A stretch of 64,000 nucleotides of DNA from NCBI RefSeq assembly GCF_003008575.1, contig NZ_CP027667.1, positions 1,306,501-1,370,500 of the forward strand, written 5' to 3'. The DNA comes from Melaminivora suipulveris. GTDB lineage: Bacteria; Pseudomonadota; Gammaproteobacteria; Burkholderiales; Burkholderiaceae_C. Position numbers and translations under genes: made by a program. Shown here one piece after another: positions 35,082-44,038 of the stretch. Numbering within the stretch: the first letter of the stretch is position 1; the number at the start of each line of letters is the position of its first letter. Under the pieces are notes generated by a model. The model ran no database searches. It saw only the letters and a list, made by a program, of their open reading frames with translations, and was not told where the DNA came from.

Positions 35082-36308
35082 CTAGCCACCCGCCGCCGGC
35101 GCGTCTCGCAGCAGCGCCGCCGCTTCGCGCGCGGCCACGCGGCCCTCGTCGGTGGGCACCACCCAGACTTCGATGCGACTGTCCGGAGTGTGGATGGCGC
35201 AGGCCTGCCGCCCTGGGTCCCGGTTGCGCTCCAGGTCGATGTGCAGGCCCAGCCAGTGCAGTTGCTCGCACACATCCTGGCGCAGCTGGGCGTCGTTCTC
35301 GCCGATGCCGCCGCTGAAGGCCAGCACGTCCAGCCCCTGCAGGCAGGCGGCAAGCGCCCCGCTCTGGCGCACCACGCGCTGCGTGAACAAACGGATGGCG
35401 CGGTCCGCGTCCTGGCTGCCTAGAGCAGCGGCGGCGCGCAGGCGGCGCATGTCGGCCGAGACGCCCGACACGCCCAGCAGGCCCGACTGCTTGTACAGCA
35501 GCGCCTCCAGCCGGTCGTGTGTCCAGCCCTGCTCCAGCAGGTACAGCAGCACGCCAGGGTCCAACGCGCCGGCGCGCGTGCCCATCATCAACCCGTCCAG
35601 CGCGGAAAACCCCATGGTGGTGGCCACGCTCTGGCCCGCCTGCGCGGCGCACAGGCTGGCGCCGTTGCCCAGGTGCGCCATGAGCACGCGGCCCGCGCCG
35701 CGCGCGCTGCGCGCCAGCAGCTCGCCCATGATGTATTGGTAGGACAGGCCGTGGAAGCCGTAGCGGCGCACGCCCTGCGCCGTGACCTCGGGCGGCAGGG
35801 CAAAGGCGTAGTTCACCTCGGGCATGGTGGCGTGAAACGCCGTGTCGAAGCAGGCGATCTGCGGCAGCTCGGGGAACGCCGCGCGAAAGCGCCGTATGCC
35901 CTCCAGGTTGTGCGGCTGATGCAGCGGCGCCAGCGACTCGTAGCGCGCCAGGCGCGCCAATACGTCGTCGTCCACACGCACGCTGGCCGTGAACTCGCCG
36001 CCGCCGTGCACCACGCGGTGCGCCACGGCAGCGAACGGCGGCACGTCCGGCAGCTCGCGCAGCAGCGTGCGCAGCGCGTCCAGCGCAGCGGCGAAGCTGC
36101 TCGCGCCTTCGGGCACGTCCAGCGCGCCCTGATGCTTGCCCCCCGATTGCTGTTGCCAGCCCATCTGCGGGCTGCCGCCGGGCTCCAGCCCTTGAAAGTT
36201 GCCCGACAGCACGTGTGGCTGCACCTGCCCGTCCGCCAGAGGGTGCAGCGAGAACTTGAGCGACGATGAGCCGGCGTTGACGGCCAGGATGGTCAGGTTC
36301 TGCGCCAT
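35082..36308 (-). CDS. ackA: acetate/propionate kinase family protein
   Basis: A 408-residue acetokinase. Signatures are ILAVNAGSSSLKFSL at the N-terminus, RVVHGGG and QPHNL near residues 105-140, CFDTAFHATMP, the GASLCA and MGFSALDGLMMGTRAGALDPG block, and FSGGIGEND near 330. It transfers phosphate between ATP and acetate (or propionate/butyrate). It lies 4 bp after the MaoC-PTA gene and is read in the same direction, forming an acyl-CoA to acyl-phosphate to acid pathway that yields ATP. It can also run toward acetate activation. Confidence 0.93.
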   Translation of the reverse strand: MAQNLTILAVNAGSSSLKFSLHPLADGQVQPHVLSGNFQGLEPGGSPQMGWQQQSGGKHQGALDVPEGASSFAAALDALRTLLRELPDVPPFAAVAHRVVHGGGEFTASVRVDDDVLARLARYESLAPLHQPHNLEGIRRFRAAFPELPQIACFDTAFHATMPEVNYAFALPPEVTAQGVRRYGFHGLSYQYIMGELLARSARGAGRVLMAHLGNGASLCAAQAGQSVATTMGFSALDGLMMGTRAGALDPGVLLYLLEQGWTHDRLEALLYKQSGLLGVSGVSADMRRLRAAAALGSQDADRAIRLFTQRVVRQSGALAACLQGLDVLAFSGGIGENDAQLRQDVCEQLHWLGLHIDLERNRDPGRQACAIHTPDSRIEVWVVPTDEGRVAAREAAALLRDAPAAGG

Positions 36309-36312
36309 GGCG

Positions 36313-37749
36313 TCAGCCCTGCTTCCAGGCGTTGTCGGCCTGCTTCTTGCGCTCATGCGCGGCGGCCAGCACCGCCAGCACGGCCGAGGCCACGCGCGCT
36401 TGCGGGCCGTCGGCGCGGCTGGTCAGGGCAATCGGCACGCGCGCGCCCAGCACCAGGCCCGAGCCGCTGGCGCCGGCCAGGTATTCCAGCTGTTTGGCGA
36501 CCATGTTGCCGCTCTCCAGATCGGGCACGGCCAGGATGTCGGCCTGGCCCGCCACCTGCGAGGCGATGCCCTTGATGCGCGCCGCGTCCATGGAGATCGC
36601 GTTGTCGAAGGCCAGCGGCCCGTCCAGCAGGCCGCCGGTGATCTGGCCGCGCTCGGCCATCTTGCACAGCGCGGCGGCGTCCAGCGTCGACGGAATGCTG
36701 GCCGTCACCGTCTCCACCGCCGACAGGATGGCCACGCGCGGCTGCTGTGTGCCCAGCACCTGCGCGAAGTCGATGGCGTTCTGGATGATGTCGGCCTTCT
36801 CAGCCAGCGTCGGCCGGATGTTGATGGCCGCATCGGTGATGAGCAGCGGCTTGGGGTACAGCGGCACGTCGAAGCGGAACACGTGCGACAGGCGTCGCCC
36901 GGTGCGCAAGAGCGGCTGCGCCAGCAGGGCCTTGAGCAGCTCGTCGGTGTGCAGGCTGCCCTTCATGAGCACCTCGACCTCGCGCCGCGCCGCCAGGTCG
37001 GCGGCCATCTCGGCGGCGGCGTGGCTGTGCTCCACCGCGATGATGGCCGCGCCATGCAGGCTGATGCCGGCCTCCTCGGCGGTGCGGCGGATGCGGCCCT
37101 CGGGGCCGATCAGCACCGGCTGGATCAGGCCGTGGCTGGCCGCGTCCATGGCGCCGGCCAGCGAGCCGGCGTCCACCGGGTGCACCACCGCGCAGCGCAC
37201 GATGGGCAGGCCCTGCACCTTGTCCAGCAGCGCGTTGAAGCGCGCCTCCGGGTCGAACAGCTGGATGCGCGGCGCATCCACGCGTGGCACGCGCACCTTG
37301 GTCGCCGGTGCCAGCAGGCGCGCCTGGCCTTCCAGCACCGCCTGGCCATGCTGATTGCTCACCAGGCAGTCCATCACCACGTGTTTTTGCTGCTCGTCCC
37401 TGGCCGCCACCGTGGCCAGCACGGTCAGCGTGTCGCCGATGCGCACCGGGCGGATGAAACGCAGCTCCTGGCCCAGGTAGACCGTGCCAGGGCCGGGGAA
37501 CTGGGTGCCGAACAGCGCCGAGATCAGCGCCGCGCCCAGCATGCCGTGTGCCACCACGCCGTTGAACAGCGTGGCGTCGGCATAGGCCGGGTTCAGGTGC
37601 GTGGGGTTCAAGTCGCCCGAGACGGCGGCGAAGGCCTGGATGTCGGCCAGCGTCACGGTGCGCACCAGGCGCGCGCACTGGCCGACGGTCAGCTCATCGA
37701 AAGTCAGGTTTTCCATCCACAGGGGATCGATCTCAGCAGGTAGGTTCAT
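36313..37749 (-). CDS. bifunctional MaoC-like hydratase / phosphate acyltransferase
   Basis: A 478-residue two-domain protein. Residues about 1-150 are a MaoC hot-dog domain (the region FAAVSGDLNPTHLNPAYA carries the (R)-hydratase Asp/His motif, followed by GVVAHGMLGAALIS). Residues about 170-475 are a phosphotransacetylase/phosphotransbutyrylase domain (VLIGPEGRIRR, EVLMKGSLHTDELLKALL, VETVTASIPSTLDAAAL, GLLDGPLAFDNAIS, and SGLVLGARVPIALTSRAD). It probably converts acyl-CoA to acyl phosphate. It is directly upstream of ackA, and the pair is often linked to polyhydroxyalkanoate or butyrate turnover in Burkholderiales. Confidence 0.88.
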   Translation of the reverse strand: MNLPAEIDPLWMENLTFDELTVGQCARLVRTVTLADIQAFAAVSGDLNPTHLNPAYADATLFNGVVAHGMLGAALISALFGTQFPGPGTVYLGQELRFIRPVRIGDTLTVLATVAARDEQQKHVVMDCLVSNQHGQAVLEGQARLLAPATKVRVPRVDAPRIQLFDPEARFNALLDKVQGLPIVRCAVVHPVDAGSLAGAMDAASHGLIQPVLIGPEGRIRRTAEEAGISLHGAAIIAVEHSHAAAEMAADLAARREVEVLMKGSLHTDELLKALLAQPLLRTGRRLSHVFRFDVPLYPKPLLITDAAINIRPTLAEKADIIQNAIDFAQVLGTQQPRVAILSAVETVTASIPSTLDAAALCKMAERGQITGGLLDGPLAFDNAISMDAARIKGIASQVAGQADILAVPDLESGNMVAKQLEYLAGASGSGLVLGARVPIALTSRADGPQARVASAVLAVLAAAHERKKQADNAWKQG

Positions 37750-37770
37750 GCGGCCGATTGTCCGCTGGCG

Positions 37771-39363
37771 TCAGGCCGCCTGGCGGATCAGGTCTGCGGC
37801 GCGCTCGGCGATCATCACCGTGGGCGCGTTGGTGTTGCCGCTGACGATGCGCGGCATGATGGACGCGTCCACCACGCGCAGGCCCCGCACGCCGCGCACG
37901 CGCAGCTGGTCGTCCACCACGTCGCGCTCATCCGGGCCCATGCGGCAGCTGCCCACGGGGTGGTAGATGGTGTCGGCGCGGCGGCGGATGAAATCGGCCA
38001 CCTCGTCGTCGCTTTGCGCGTCGCGTGAATCGGCCACCTCGCGCGCACCGTGACGCGCCAGCGCCGGCTGGGCGAGGATGGCGCGCGTCAGGCGCACGCC
38101 GCGCACCAGGCGCGCCAGGTCGCCCTCGTCGGCCAGGAAGGCCGGATCGACCAGCGGCGCGGCCTGCGGGTCACCGCTGGCCAGGCGCACGCTGCCGCGG
38201 CTTTTGGGCTGCAGCAGGCACACGTGGCACGAGTAGCCGTGGCCCCAGCTGGGCGTGCGGCCGTGGTTGACCAGCTTGCCGATCACGAAGTGCAGCTGCA
38301 GGTCGGGCGCAGCCTCTTGAGGCTGGCTCTTGATGAAGCCGCCGGCCTCGGCAAAGTTGGTGGTCATCATGCCGGTGCGCCGGCTGCGCCACTCGCGCAC
38401 GCCCTGCACTGCGCGCCAGGCGCCGGTGGCCGACAGGCCGAACAGGTCGGTCAGCTTGGGTGCATCCAGCACCAGCACCACGTCCACGTGGTCGTGCAGC
38501 TGCTCGCCCACGCCCGGCTGGTCGTGCAGCACCTCGATGCCAAAGCGCTGCAGCTCCGCGCCGGCGCCGATGCCCGAGAGCATCAGCAGCTGGGGCGACA
38601 GCAGCGATCCAGCCGACAGCAGCACCTCGCGCGCCGCCTGCACGGTGTGCAGCTGGCCGTCCTTGCGGTACTCGACGCCATTGGCGCGCCGGCTTTCGCC
38701 GAAAGTGATGCGCGTGGCGTGCGCGCCGGTGATGACGTGCAGGTTGGGCCGCGACAGGTGCGGCGTCAGGTAGCCCTTGGCGACGCTGAAGCGCTCGCCG
38801 CCCTTGTGCGTGACCTGGTACAGCCCCACGCCTTCGAGCTGCGCGCCGTTGAAATCCTCGTTGTGCGCGTGGCCGGCCTGCACGCCGGCCTGCACGAAGT
38901 CGCGGCTGATGCGGTGCGGCGAGAGCAGGTCCATCACGTTCAGCGGCCCGCCCGTGCCGTGCCAGTCACCCGCGCCGCGCTCGTTGTGCTCGGCGCGCTT
39001 GAAGTAGGGCAGCACGTCCTGCCAGCCCCAGCCGGCATTGCCCTGCTCGCGCCAGTGCTCGTAGTCGGCCGCGTGGCCGCGCGCGTAGATCATGGCGTTG
39101 ACCGAGCTGGAGCCGCCCAGCACCTTGCCGCGCGGCTGGTAGCCCCGCCGCCCGCCCAGGCCCGGCTGCGGCGTGGTGTTGATGCGCCAGTTGTGCGCGC
39201 CGGTAGCCGCCATGGCCGCCAGGCCGGCCGGGCAGTGGATGAGGACGCTGGCGTCCTGGCCGCCCGCCTCCAGCAGGCACACGCGCACGGCGGGGTCCTC
39301 GCTCAGGCGCGAGGCCAGCACGCAGCCGGCCGAGCCGCCGCCGATCACGACGTAGTCATACAT
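37771..39363 (-). CDS. GMC-family FAD-dependent oxidoreductase (choline dehydrogenase-like)
   Basis: A 530-residue flavoenzyme. The FAD-binding start YDYVVIGGGSAGCVLASRLSE, the GMC signature 1 region GKVLGGSSSVNAMIYARGH, signature 2 region GSLLSPQLLMLSGIG, and the C-terminal active-site block YHPVGSCRMG with NTNAPTVMIAERAADLI are all present. The family oxidises alcohols, including choline and long-chain or polyethylene glycol alcohols. Context with acyl-CoA genes suggests an aliphatic alcohol, but that is a guess. It lies 21 bp upstream of the MaoC-PTA gene on the same strand, probably one transcript. Confidence 0.85.
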   Translation of the reverse strand: MYDYVVIGGGSAGCVLASRLSEDPAVRVCLLEAGGQDASVLIHCPAGLAAMAATGAHNWRINTTPQPGLGGRRGYQPRGKVLGGSSSVNAMIYARGHAADYEHWREQGNAGWGWQDVLPYFKRAEHNERGAGDWHGTGGPLNVMDLLSPHRISRDFVQAGVQAGHAHNEDFNGAQLEGVGLYQVTHKGGERFSVAKGYLTPHLSRPNLHVITGAHATRITFGESRRANGVEYRKDGQLHTVQAAREVLLSAGSLLSPQLLMLSGIGAGAELQRFGIEVLHDQPGVGEQLHDHVDVVLVLDAPKLTDLFGLSATGAWRAVQGVREWRSRRTGMMTTNFAEAGGFIKSQPQEAAPDLQLHFVIGKLVNHGRTPSWGHGYSCHVCLLQPKSRGSVRLASGDPQAAPLVDPAFLADEGDLARLVRGVRLTRAILAQPALARHGAREVADSRDAQSDDEVADFIRRRADTIYHPVGSCRMGPDERDVVDDQLRVRGVRGLRVVDASIMPRIVSGNTNAPTVMIAERAADLIRQAA

Positions 39364-39484
39364 GGTGGTTGTCTCCTGGGTGGATGCGACTGCTGCGGCG
39401 TGTCCCGTCCGCGCCCGGTGCGCCGGGGGAATGCAGATACGATCGCAAGGTTTGTCTGTCTTTGTTCTTCCAGAGGATCTTTAT

Positions 39485-40333
39485 ATGACGATTTCGACCG
39501 TAGGCATCATCGGCGCCGGCACCATGGGCAACGGCATCGCGCAGGCCTGCGCCGTGTCAGGACTGGACGTGGTGATGGTGGACGTCTCGGATGCGGCCGT
39601 GCAAAAAGGCGTCGCCACCGTCTCGGGCAGCCTGGACCGGCTGATCAAGAAGGACAGGATGACCGCCGCCGACAAGGAAGCGGCACTGGCGCGCATCCAG
39701 GGCTCGACCAGCTACGACGACCTGAAGCGCGCGCAGGTCGTCATCGAGGCCGCCACCGAAAATTACGAGCTGAAGCTGAAGATCCTCAAGCAGATCGACG
39801 CGCTGGTCGGCCCGGAAGTGCTCATCGCCTCCAACACCTCGTCGATCTCGATCACCAAGCTGGCCGCCGCCACCTCGCGGCCGGAAAAATTCATCGGCAT
39901 GCACTTCTTCAACCCGGTGCCGCTGATGGCGCTGGTGGAGCTGATCCGCGGCCTGCAGACCTCCGACGAGACGCACGATGCCGTCAAGGCCCTCGCCGAG
40001 CGCCTGGGCAAAAGCCCCATCACTGTCAAGAACGCGCCGGGCTTCGTCGTCAACCGCATCCTGGTGTCCATGATCAACGAAGCCTTCTTCGTGCTGGCCG
40101 AAGGGCTGGCGACGCCCGAGGACATCGACGCCGGCATGAAGCTGGGCACCAATCAGCCCATCGGCCCGCTGGCGCTGGCCGACATGATCGGCCTGGACGT
40201 GTGCCTGGCGGTGATGGACGTGTACCTGACCGAGTTCGGCGACAGCAAGTACCGCCCCTGCCCGCTGCTCAAGGAATACGTGGCCGCTGGCCGCCTGGGC
40301 CGCAAGAGCGGGCGCGGCGTGTACAGCTACTGA
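39485..40333 (+). CDS. 3-hydroxybutyryl-CoA dehydrogenase
   Basis: A 282-residue NAD(P)-dependent enzyme that interconverts acetoacetyl-CoA and (S)-3-hydroxybutyryl-CoA. The nucleotide fold starts VGIIGAGTMGNGIAQACA; ASNTSSISITKLAAAT and GMHFFNPVPLMALVELIRG hold the catalytic residues. NAPGFVVNRILVSMINEAFF and GPLALADMIGLDVCL form the C-terminal dimerisation domain. The ATG at 39485 has GAGGA upstream. It is divergent from the GMC oxidoreductase and followed by a crotonase gene. Confidence 0.93.
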   Translation: MTISTVGIIGAGTMGNGIAQACAVSGLDVVMVDVSDAAVQKGVATVSGSLDRLIKKDRMTAADKEAALARIQGSTSYDDLKRAQVVIEAATENYELKLKILKQIDALVGPEVLIASNTSSISITKLAAATSRPEKFIGMHFFNPVPLMALVELIRGLQTSDETHDAVKALAERLGKSPITVKNAPGFVVNRILVSMINEAFFVLAEGLATPEDIDAGMKLGTNQPIGPLALADMIGLDVCLAVMDVYLTEFGDSKYRPCPLLKEYVAAGRLGRKSGRGVYSY

Positions 40334-40407
40334 AGCGCCGCGCCGCCAGTCACCGTCCAGCACAGCCGCGAGGCTGTCGGCCCCTTCCCGATCAAGGAAT
40401 CCGAGTC

Positions 40408-41238
40408 ATGAGCTCTGCTTTGACCGTCGCCCCGCCCAGCACCCCGCCCGCCGAGGGCTGCATCGATACCCAGGTGCTGGGCTCCGTCCTGCTGATCGGG
40501 ATCAACCGCCCGGCCAAGCGCAACGGCTGGACGGCGCCCATGTTCCGCCAGCTGGCCGAGGCCTATACGCGCCTGGACGACGACCCGCAGCTGCGCGTCG
40601 GCGTGCTGCACGCGGCAGGCGACCATTTCACGGCCGGCCTGGATCTGCCGGCCATCAGCGCCTACCTGAAGAGCGGCGAGCGCATCATCCCCGAGGGCCT
40701 GGTGGAGCCCTACGACTTCGGCCGGCCCGGCTACCGCCGCCGCGCCAAGCCCATGGTGCTGGCGGTCAAGGGCATCTGCTTCACGGTGGGCATAGAGCTC
40801 ATGCTGGGCGCCGACATCGTGGTCGCCGCGGATGATTGCCGCTTCTCGCAGATGGAAGTGCAGCGCGGCATCATGGCCACGGGCGGCGCCACGCTGCGCA
40901 TGGCCGAGCGCGCCGGCACCGGCAACGCGCTGCTGCACCTGCTGACCGCCGACGAGTTCGGCAGCGCCGAGGCCCTGCGCCTGAACTTCGTGCAAAAAGT
41001 GGTGCCCGCCGGGCGCGAGCTGGACGAGGCCATCGCCATCGCCCAGCGCATCGCCGCCCAGGCGCCCCTGGCCGTCGTGGCCACGCGGCTCAATGTGCTC
41101 AAGGCGATCGAACAGGGACAGGCGGCCGCAGTGGCGGATTTCGTTCCCGTCCAGCAGCGGCTGGCCAACAGCGAGGACGCTGCCGAAGGGGTGCGCGCCT
41201 TCGTCGAGCGGCGGCCAGCGCAGTTCAGCGGCCGCTGA
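40408..41238 (+). CDS. enoyl-CoA hydratase/isomerase family protein
   Basis: A 276-residue crotonase-fold protein. The oxyanion-hole blocks are visible as HAAGDHFTAGLDLPAI and VKGICFTVGIELMLGADIVVAA. The usual second Glu of hydratases lies in the region EVQRGIMATGGATLRMAERAG and looks replaced by non-acidic residues around GIMATGG, so an isomerase or another crotonase activity is also possible. It follows the hydroxybutyryl-CoA dehydrogenase by 74 bp with its own AAGGAAT site. Confidence 0.85.
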   Translation: MSSALTVAPPSTPPAEGCIDTQVLGSVLLIGINRPAKRNGWTAPMFRQLAEAYTRLDDDPQLRVGVLHAAGDHFTAGLDLPAISAYLKSGERIIPEGLVEPYDFGRPGYRRRAKPMVLAVKGICFTVGIELMLGADIVVAADDCRFSQMEVQRGIMATGGATLRMAERAGTGNALLHLLTADEFGSAEALRLNFVQKVVPAGRELDEAIAIAQRIAAQAPLAVVATRLNVLKAIEQGQAAAVADFVPVQQRLANSEDAAEGVRAFVERRPAQFSGR

Positions 41239-41316
41239 GCGCTCGGCAGGCCGCGCAGCGCACCCGCGCCGGGGCTGGCCAGCGCATCCACACATCAGAA
41301 GCGACGGGGTTGCTGC

Positions 41317-41381
41317 TAGTATTTCAATAGCAACAACCCTATGAAACACGCCGACTGAGGGCTAAAAAGACCCAATTTCTA
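41317..41381 (+). repeat. interspersed repeat copy 9 (intergenic)
   Basis: Pattern: TATTTCAATAGCAACAACCC, then ATGAAACACGCCGACTGAGG, then GCTAAAAAGACCCAATTTCT. It lies between the crotonase gene and the phosphoesterase gene. The rest of this 224-bp gap shows no clear signal. Confidence 0.7.
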
Positions 41382-41462
41382 CCATTTCTGTCGGTCTGCA
41401 GGCCTCAGGCGCTGCCATGATGGCACCCGCGCGCCGCCCGCCCACCCGCCCATCCACCGTTC

Positions 41463-42221
41463 ATGAAGCTCGCCCTGCTGTCCGACATCCACGCCAACCT
41501 GCCCGCGCTGCAGGCCGTGCTGGCGCACGCCCGCGCGCAGGGAGCCGGGCAGTTCGCACTGCTGGGCGACCTGGTGGGCTACGGCGCCGAGCCCGGCCCG
41601 GTGCTGGAGCGCTGCATGGCATTGGTGGCGGACGGCGCGCTGGCCGTACGCGGCAACCACGACCAGGCCAGCGCCAACCCGCCCGCCAGCGCGCAAAACC
41701 TGGGCGAGCAAAGCGCGCAGTGGACGGCCCCGCTCCTGAGCCAGCGGCAGCGCGACTTCCTGGCCAGCCTGCCGCTCACCGCCCGCGCCGGCCCGGATGT
41801 GCTGCTGGTGCACGCCAGCGCCGACGCCCCCGAGCGCTGGCACTACGTGACCGACAGCAACGCCGCCGAACGCAGCATGGCCGCCGCCACGCAGCAGGAC
41901 CCGGCGATTCGCTACGTCTTCAGCGGCCATGTGCACGAGCAGGCGCTGTACTTCCTCACGCCCACCGCCAAGCTGATGCGTTTTTCGCCCAGGCCCGGCG
42001 TTCCGGTGCCGGTGCCGCCGCACCGCCAGTGGCTGGCCATCGTCGGCTCCTGCGGCCAGCCGCGCGACGGCGACGTGCGTGCCGCCTACGCCCTGTTCGA
42101 CCACGAGGGCGCCACCCTGACCTTCCACCGCGTGGCCTACGACCACCTGGCCGAGGTGGCGGCGGTGCGCGCCAGCGGCCTGCCGGGGTTTTTTGCCGAG
42201 CGGCTGGAAAAGGGCCGCTAA
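41463..42221 (+). CDS. calcineurin-like metallophosphoesterase
   Basis: A 252-residue protein of the YfcE/diadenosine phosphatase-like class. Metal ligands appear as LLSDIHANLPALQAVL (DxH), LLGDLVGYGAEP (GD), VRGNHDQ (GNHD), LLVHAS and VFSGHVHEQAL (GHxH). These fit a di-metal phosphodiesterase; substrate cannot be assigned. Its stop codon overlaps the stop of the convergent urea transporter gene by 2 bp. Confidence 0.87.
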   Translation: MKLALLSDIHANLPALQAVLAHARAQGAGQFALLGDLVGYGAEPGPVLERCMALVADGALAVRGNHDQASANPPASAQNLGEQSAQWTAPLLSQRQRDFLASLPLTARAGPDVLLVHASADAPERWHYVTDSNAAERSMAAATQQDPAIRYVFSGHVHEQALYFLTPTAKLMRFSPRPGVPVPVPPHRQWLAIVGSCGQPRDGDVRAAYALFDHEGATLTFHRVAYDHLAEVAAVRASGLPGFFAERLEKGR

Positions 42222-42799
42222 GCGCGCTGCGGCGCGCGCAGCAATAAAAACACCCACGTCGCCAGCACGAAAGGCAGCGTCAGCACCGGTATGCCAAGCG
42301 GCAGCACGGCCGTGGCGATGGCGGCCTGCAGCAGCACCGCCAGCAGCATCAGCCAGGTACTGACGATGAAGGGCAGCGTCAGGCCGGGCAGATCCCAGTC
42401 GCGCAATACGCGCTGCAGCGCCAGCGCTAGCACCGACGACAGCGCCGCCGCCAGCAGCGCCAGCGTCCACATCGCTGCCGAAGGTGCAATAAAGGTGGCC
42501 ACGCCCGCGCCCACCAGTAGGCCGTTGAAGCCGTACAGCCCGCTGTGCAGGGCATCGCGCGGCGCACCCAATGCGCGGCCGACCGCCGTCGAGGCCGCCG
42601 CGCCGGACAACGCCGCCAGCACCACGGCCCAGGTCGTGCCGCCCGCCCACGCACCCCACAGCAGTGCGAACAGAAACAGCGCGCCCGTGCGGGAGCTGTC
42701 CATGAAGACGACCTGCCCCGCGCCGCGCAGCAGCGCGTCGGCGCCGCGAGCCCAGGGCGCGAGGCGCGGCAGCGCGGGCCACAGCGGGCGCGCCGTCAT
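42218..42799 (-). CDS. urea transporter-like protein, half length
   Basis: A 193-residue membrane protein of the urea transporter family. Bacterial members are about 290-340 residues and built from two homologous halves. The first half is complete here: GAGQVVFMDSSRTGALFLFAL, SGLYGFNGLLVGAGVATFI and GLTLPFIVSTWLML. Only the end of the second half follows (GIPVLTLPFVLATWVFLLL). About 100 or more residues, including the second glutamine-containing helix, are missing. This looks like an internal deletion by recombination between the two half-repeats. No urease genes are nearby. Confidence 0.7.
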   Translation of the reverse strand: MTARPLWPALPRLAPWARGADALLRGAGQVVFMDSSRTGALFLFALLWGAWAGGTTWAVVLAALSGAAASTAVGRALGAPRDALHSGLYGFNGLLVGAGVATFIAPSAAMWTLALLAAALSSVLALALQRVLRDWDLPGLTLPFIVSTWLMLLAVLLQAAIATAVLPLGIPVLTLPFVLATWVFLLLRAPQRA

Positions 42800-42894
42800 G
42801 GCAGGCGGGCCTCGACCTTGCGGCCAGGCGGGCGCGCGGCGCAGGCTGTCAGCAGATCGCGCTCGCTGCGGTACAGCGGCAGGAACAGGGGCAT
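42796..42894 (-). CDS. possible 32-residue frame overlapping the urea transporter start
   Basis: A short ATG frame (MPLFLPLYRSERDLLTACAA and onward) ends with TGA overlapping the urea transporter ATG (ATGA). The overlap suggests translational coupling, but no ribosome site is evident and no family is recognised. The remaining 140 bp up to 43032 contain GC-rich inverted repeats and no gene that I can support. Confidence 0.25.
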   Translation of the reverse strand: MPLFLPLYRSERDLLTACAARPPGRKVEARLP

Positions 42895-43032
42895 GGAGGG
42901 CTTTTTTCCGGCAGGTCGTGCCGGTCGGCCCGGCCAGGCGGCGCGAGTGTGCGGGCTGCCGCGCCGGTACCGCGCACCGGCCCGGCGCTGCGGCGCCGGT
43001 CAGTTTTTTGATTTCTGCCGCTGCCCCAGCAT

Positions 43033-43788
43033 TCAGGCGATGACGTCGGGCGTCTCCGGCAGGATCTGCCCGCCGTCGATCACCAGCGCCTGGCCGGTGA
43101 TGTATTTGGCCTCACTGGACGCGAAGAAGCACACCGCCGCGCCCACGTCCTCAGGCTCGCCCAGGCGCTTCATGGGCACGGCCTTGGCGCCCTTTTCGCT
43201 CAGCACGCCCAGCTGCTTTTTCAGCCCCTCGGTGGCGATCATGCCGGGCTGGATGGCGTTCACGGTGACGCCGTGCCGGGCGTATTCCAGCGCCGCGCTG
43301 CGCATGAAGCCCAGGATGGCCGCCTTGGTCGCGCCGTAGAAGGCGCCGCCGGGGTAGCCGGTGATGTCGCCGGTGATGGACGAGGTGAGGATGACGCGCC
43401 CATAGCCCTGGCGCTTCATGGCGGCCAGCGCCGGCTTGGCGATGAAGAAGATGCCCTTCAGGTTGATGCCCTGCACCTTGTCCCAGTCGTCCTCGGTCAT
43501 GTCCTCGATGGTCACTTCCGGGTAGATGCCGGTGTTGGCGGCCAGGATGTCGATGCGGCCGTGCTGCTGCACGATGGTCTCGATCACGCGCTCGGCGGCG
43601 GAGCGGTCGGTCACATCGAGCTGGTGGAACTCGCCGCCGATCTTGCTGGCGGTCTTCTTGCCCTGATCCTCGTCGATGTCGCAGACCATGACGCGCGCGC
43701 CCGCCTTGGCGAGCATCCCGGCGATGCCCTGGCCGATGCCGCTGGCGCCGCCGGTCACCACGGCGATGTTGTCTTTCAGGTCGAACAT
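43033..43788 (-). CDS. SDR-family oxidoreductase (FabG-like)
   Basis: A 251-residue classical short-chain dehydrogenase. The cofactor loop TGGASGIGQGIAGML, AANTGIYPEV (structural NAG-equivalent), the catalytic Ser in ILTSSITGDITG, and FYGATKAAILGF with catalytic Tyr and Lys are all present; the C-terminus has GQALVIDGGQILPE. A preceding Asp (VMVCDID) after beta strand 2 points to NAD rather than NADP. The substrate is unknown. It is flanked by degraded DNA on its upstream side. Confidence 0.85.
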   Translation of the reverse strand: MFDLKDNIAVVTGGASGIGQGIAGMLAKAGARVMVCDIDEDQGKKTASKIGGEFHQLDVTDRSAAERVIETIVQQHGRIDILAANTGIYPEVTIEDMTEDDWDKVQGINLKGIFFIAKPALAAMKRQGYGRVILTSSITGDITGYPGGAFYGATKAAILGFMRSAALEYARHGVTVNAIQPGMIATEGLKKQLGVLSEKGAKAVPMKRLGEPEDVGAAVCFFASSEAKYITGQALVIDGGQILPETPDVIA

Positions 43789-43884
43789 GGGATCAGCCCC
43801 TCCTCATGGAAAAAGCCCGGCGCGGGCCGGGCCGGTGGGTGGAGCGGGTCAAGCTAGCACGGCCCCGGCGCGGGCCGTGGCCGC

Positions 43885-44038
43885 TTGCGACGGGCGGCGG
43901 TGTAGGAGGCTTACCGGCGCTAGCGTAGGACCAGCAGCCAGTCGAGCTCGGCAGGGCGGGTGGCATGGTCAGCGGGTTGTACAGCGTGCTGCCGGGGAAT
44001 TGGGCGCGGGCGCCAAGCACGGATTGCGCTTCTTTTTC
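43885..44038 (-). pseudogene. fossil of an N6-adenine-type DNA methyltransferase C-terminus
   Basis: The minus strand reads EAQSVLGARAQFPGSTLYNPLTMPPAL, very like the C-terminal block of large class I DNA methyltransferases of restriction systems (typically ...ARxxFPxxxLADLYDPLTMPPxLxKAHxxLDRAVD). The LAD before LYN is missing, and after PPAL the match continues only in another frame (AELD). Stops follow at once. It starts exactly at the edge of interspersed repeat copy 10. The rest of the 343-bp gap (43789-44131) has no gene. Confidence 0.4.

Noticed and set aside
38050..41238. A 1062-residue plus-strand frame over the GMC oxidoreductase
   Set aside because: It is a shadow that joins the crotonase frame at its end; only the last part from 40408 is a real gene.
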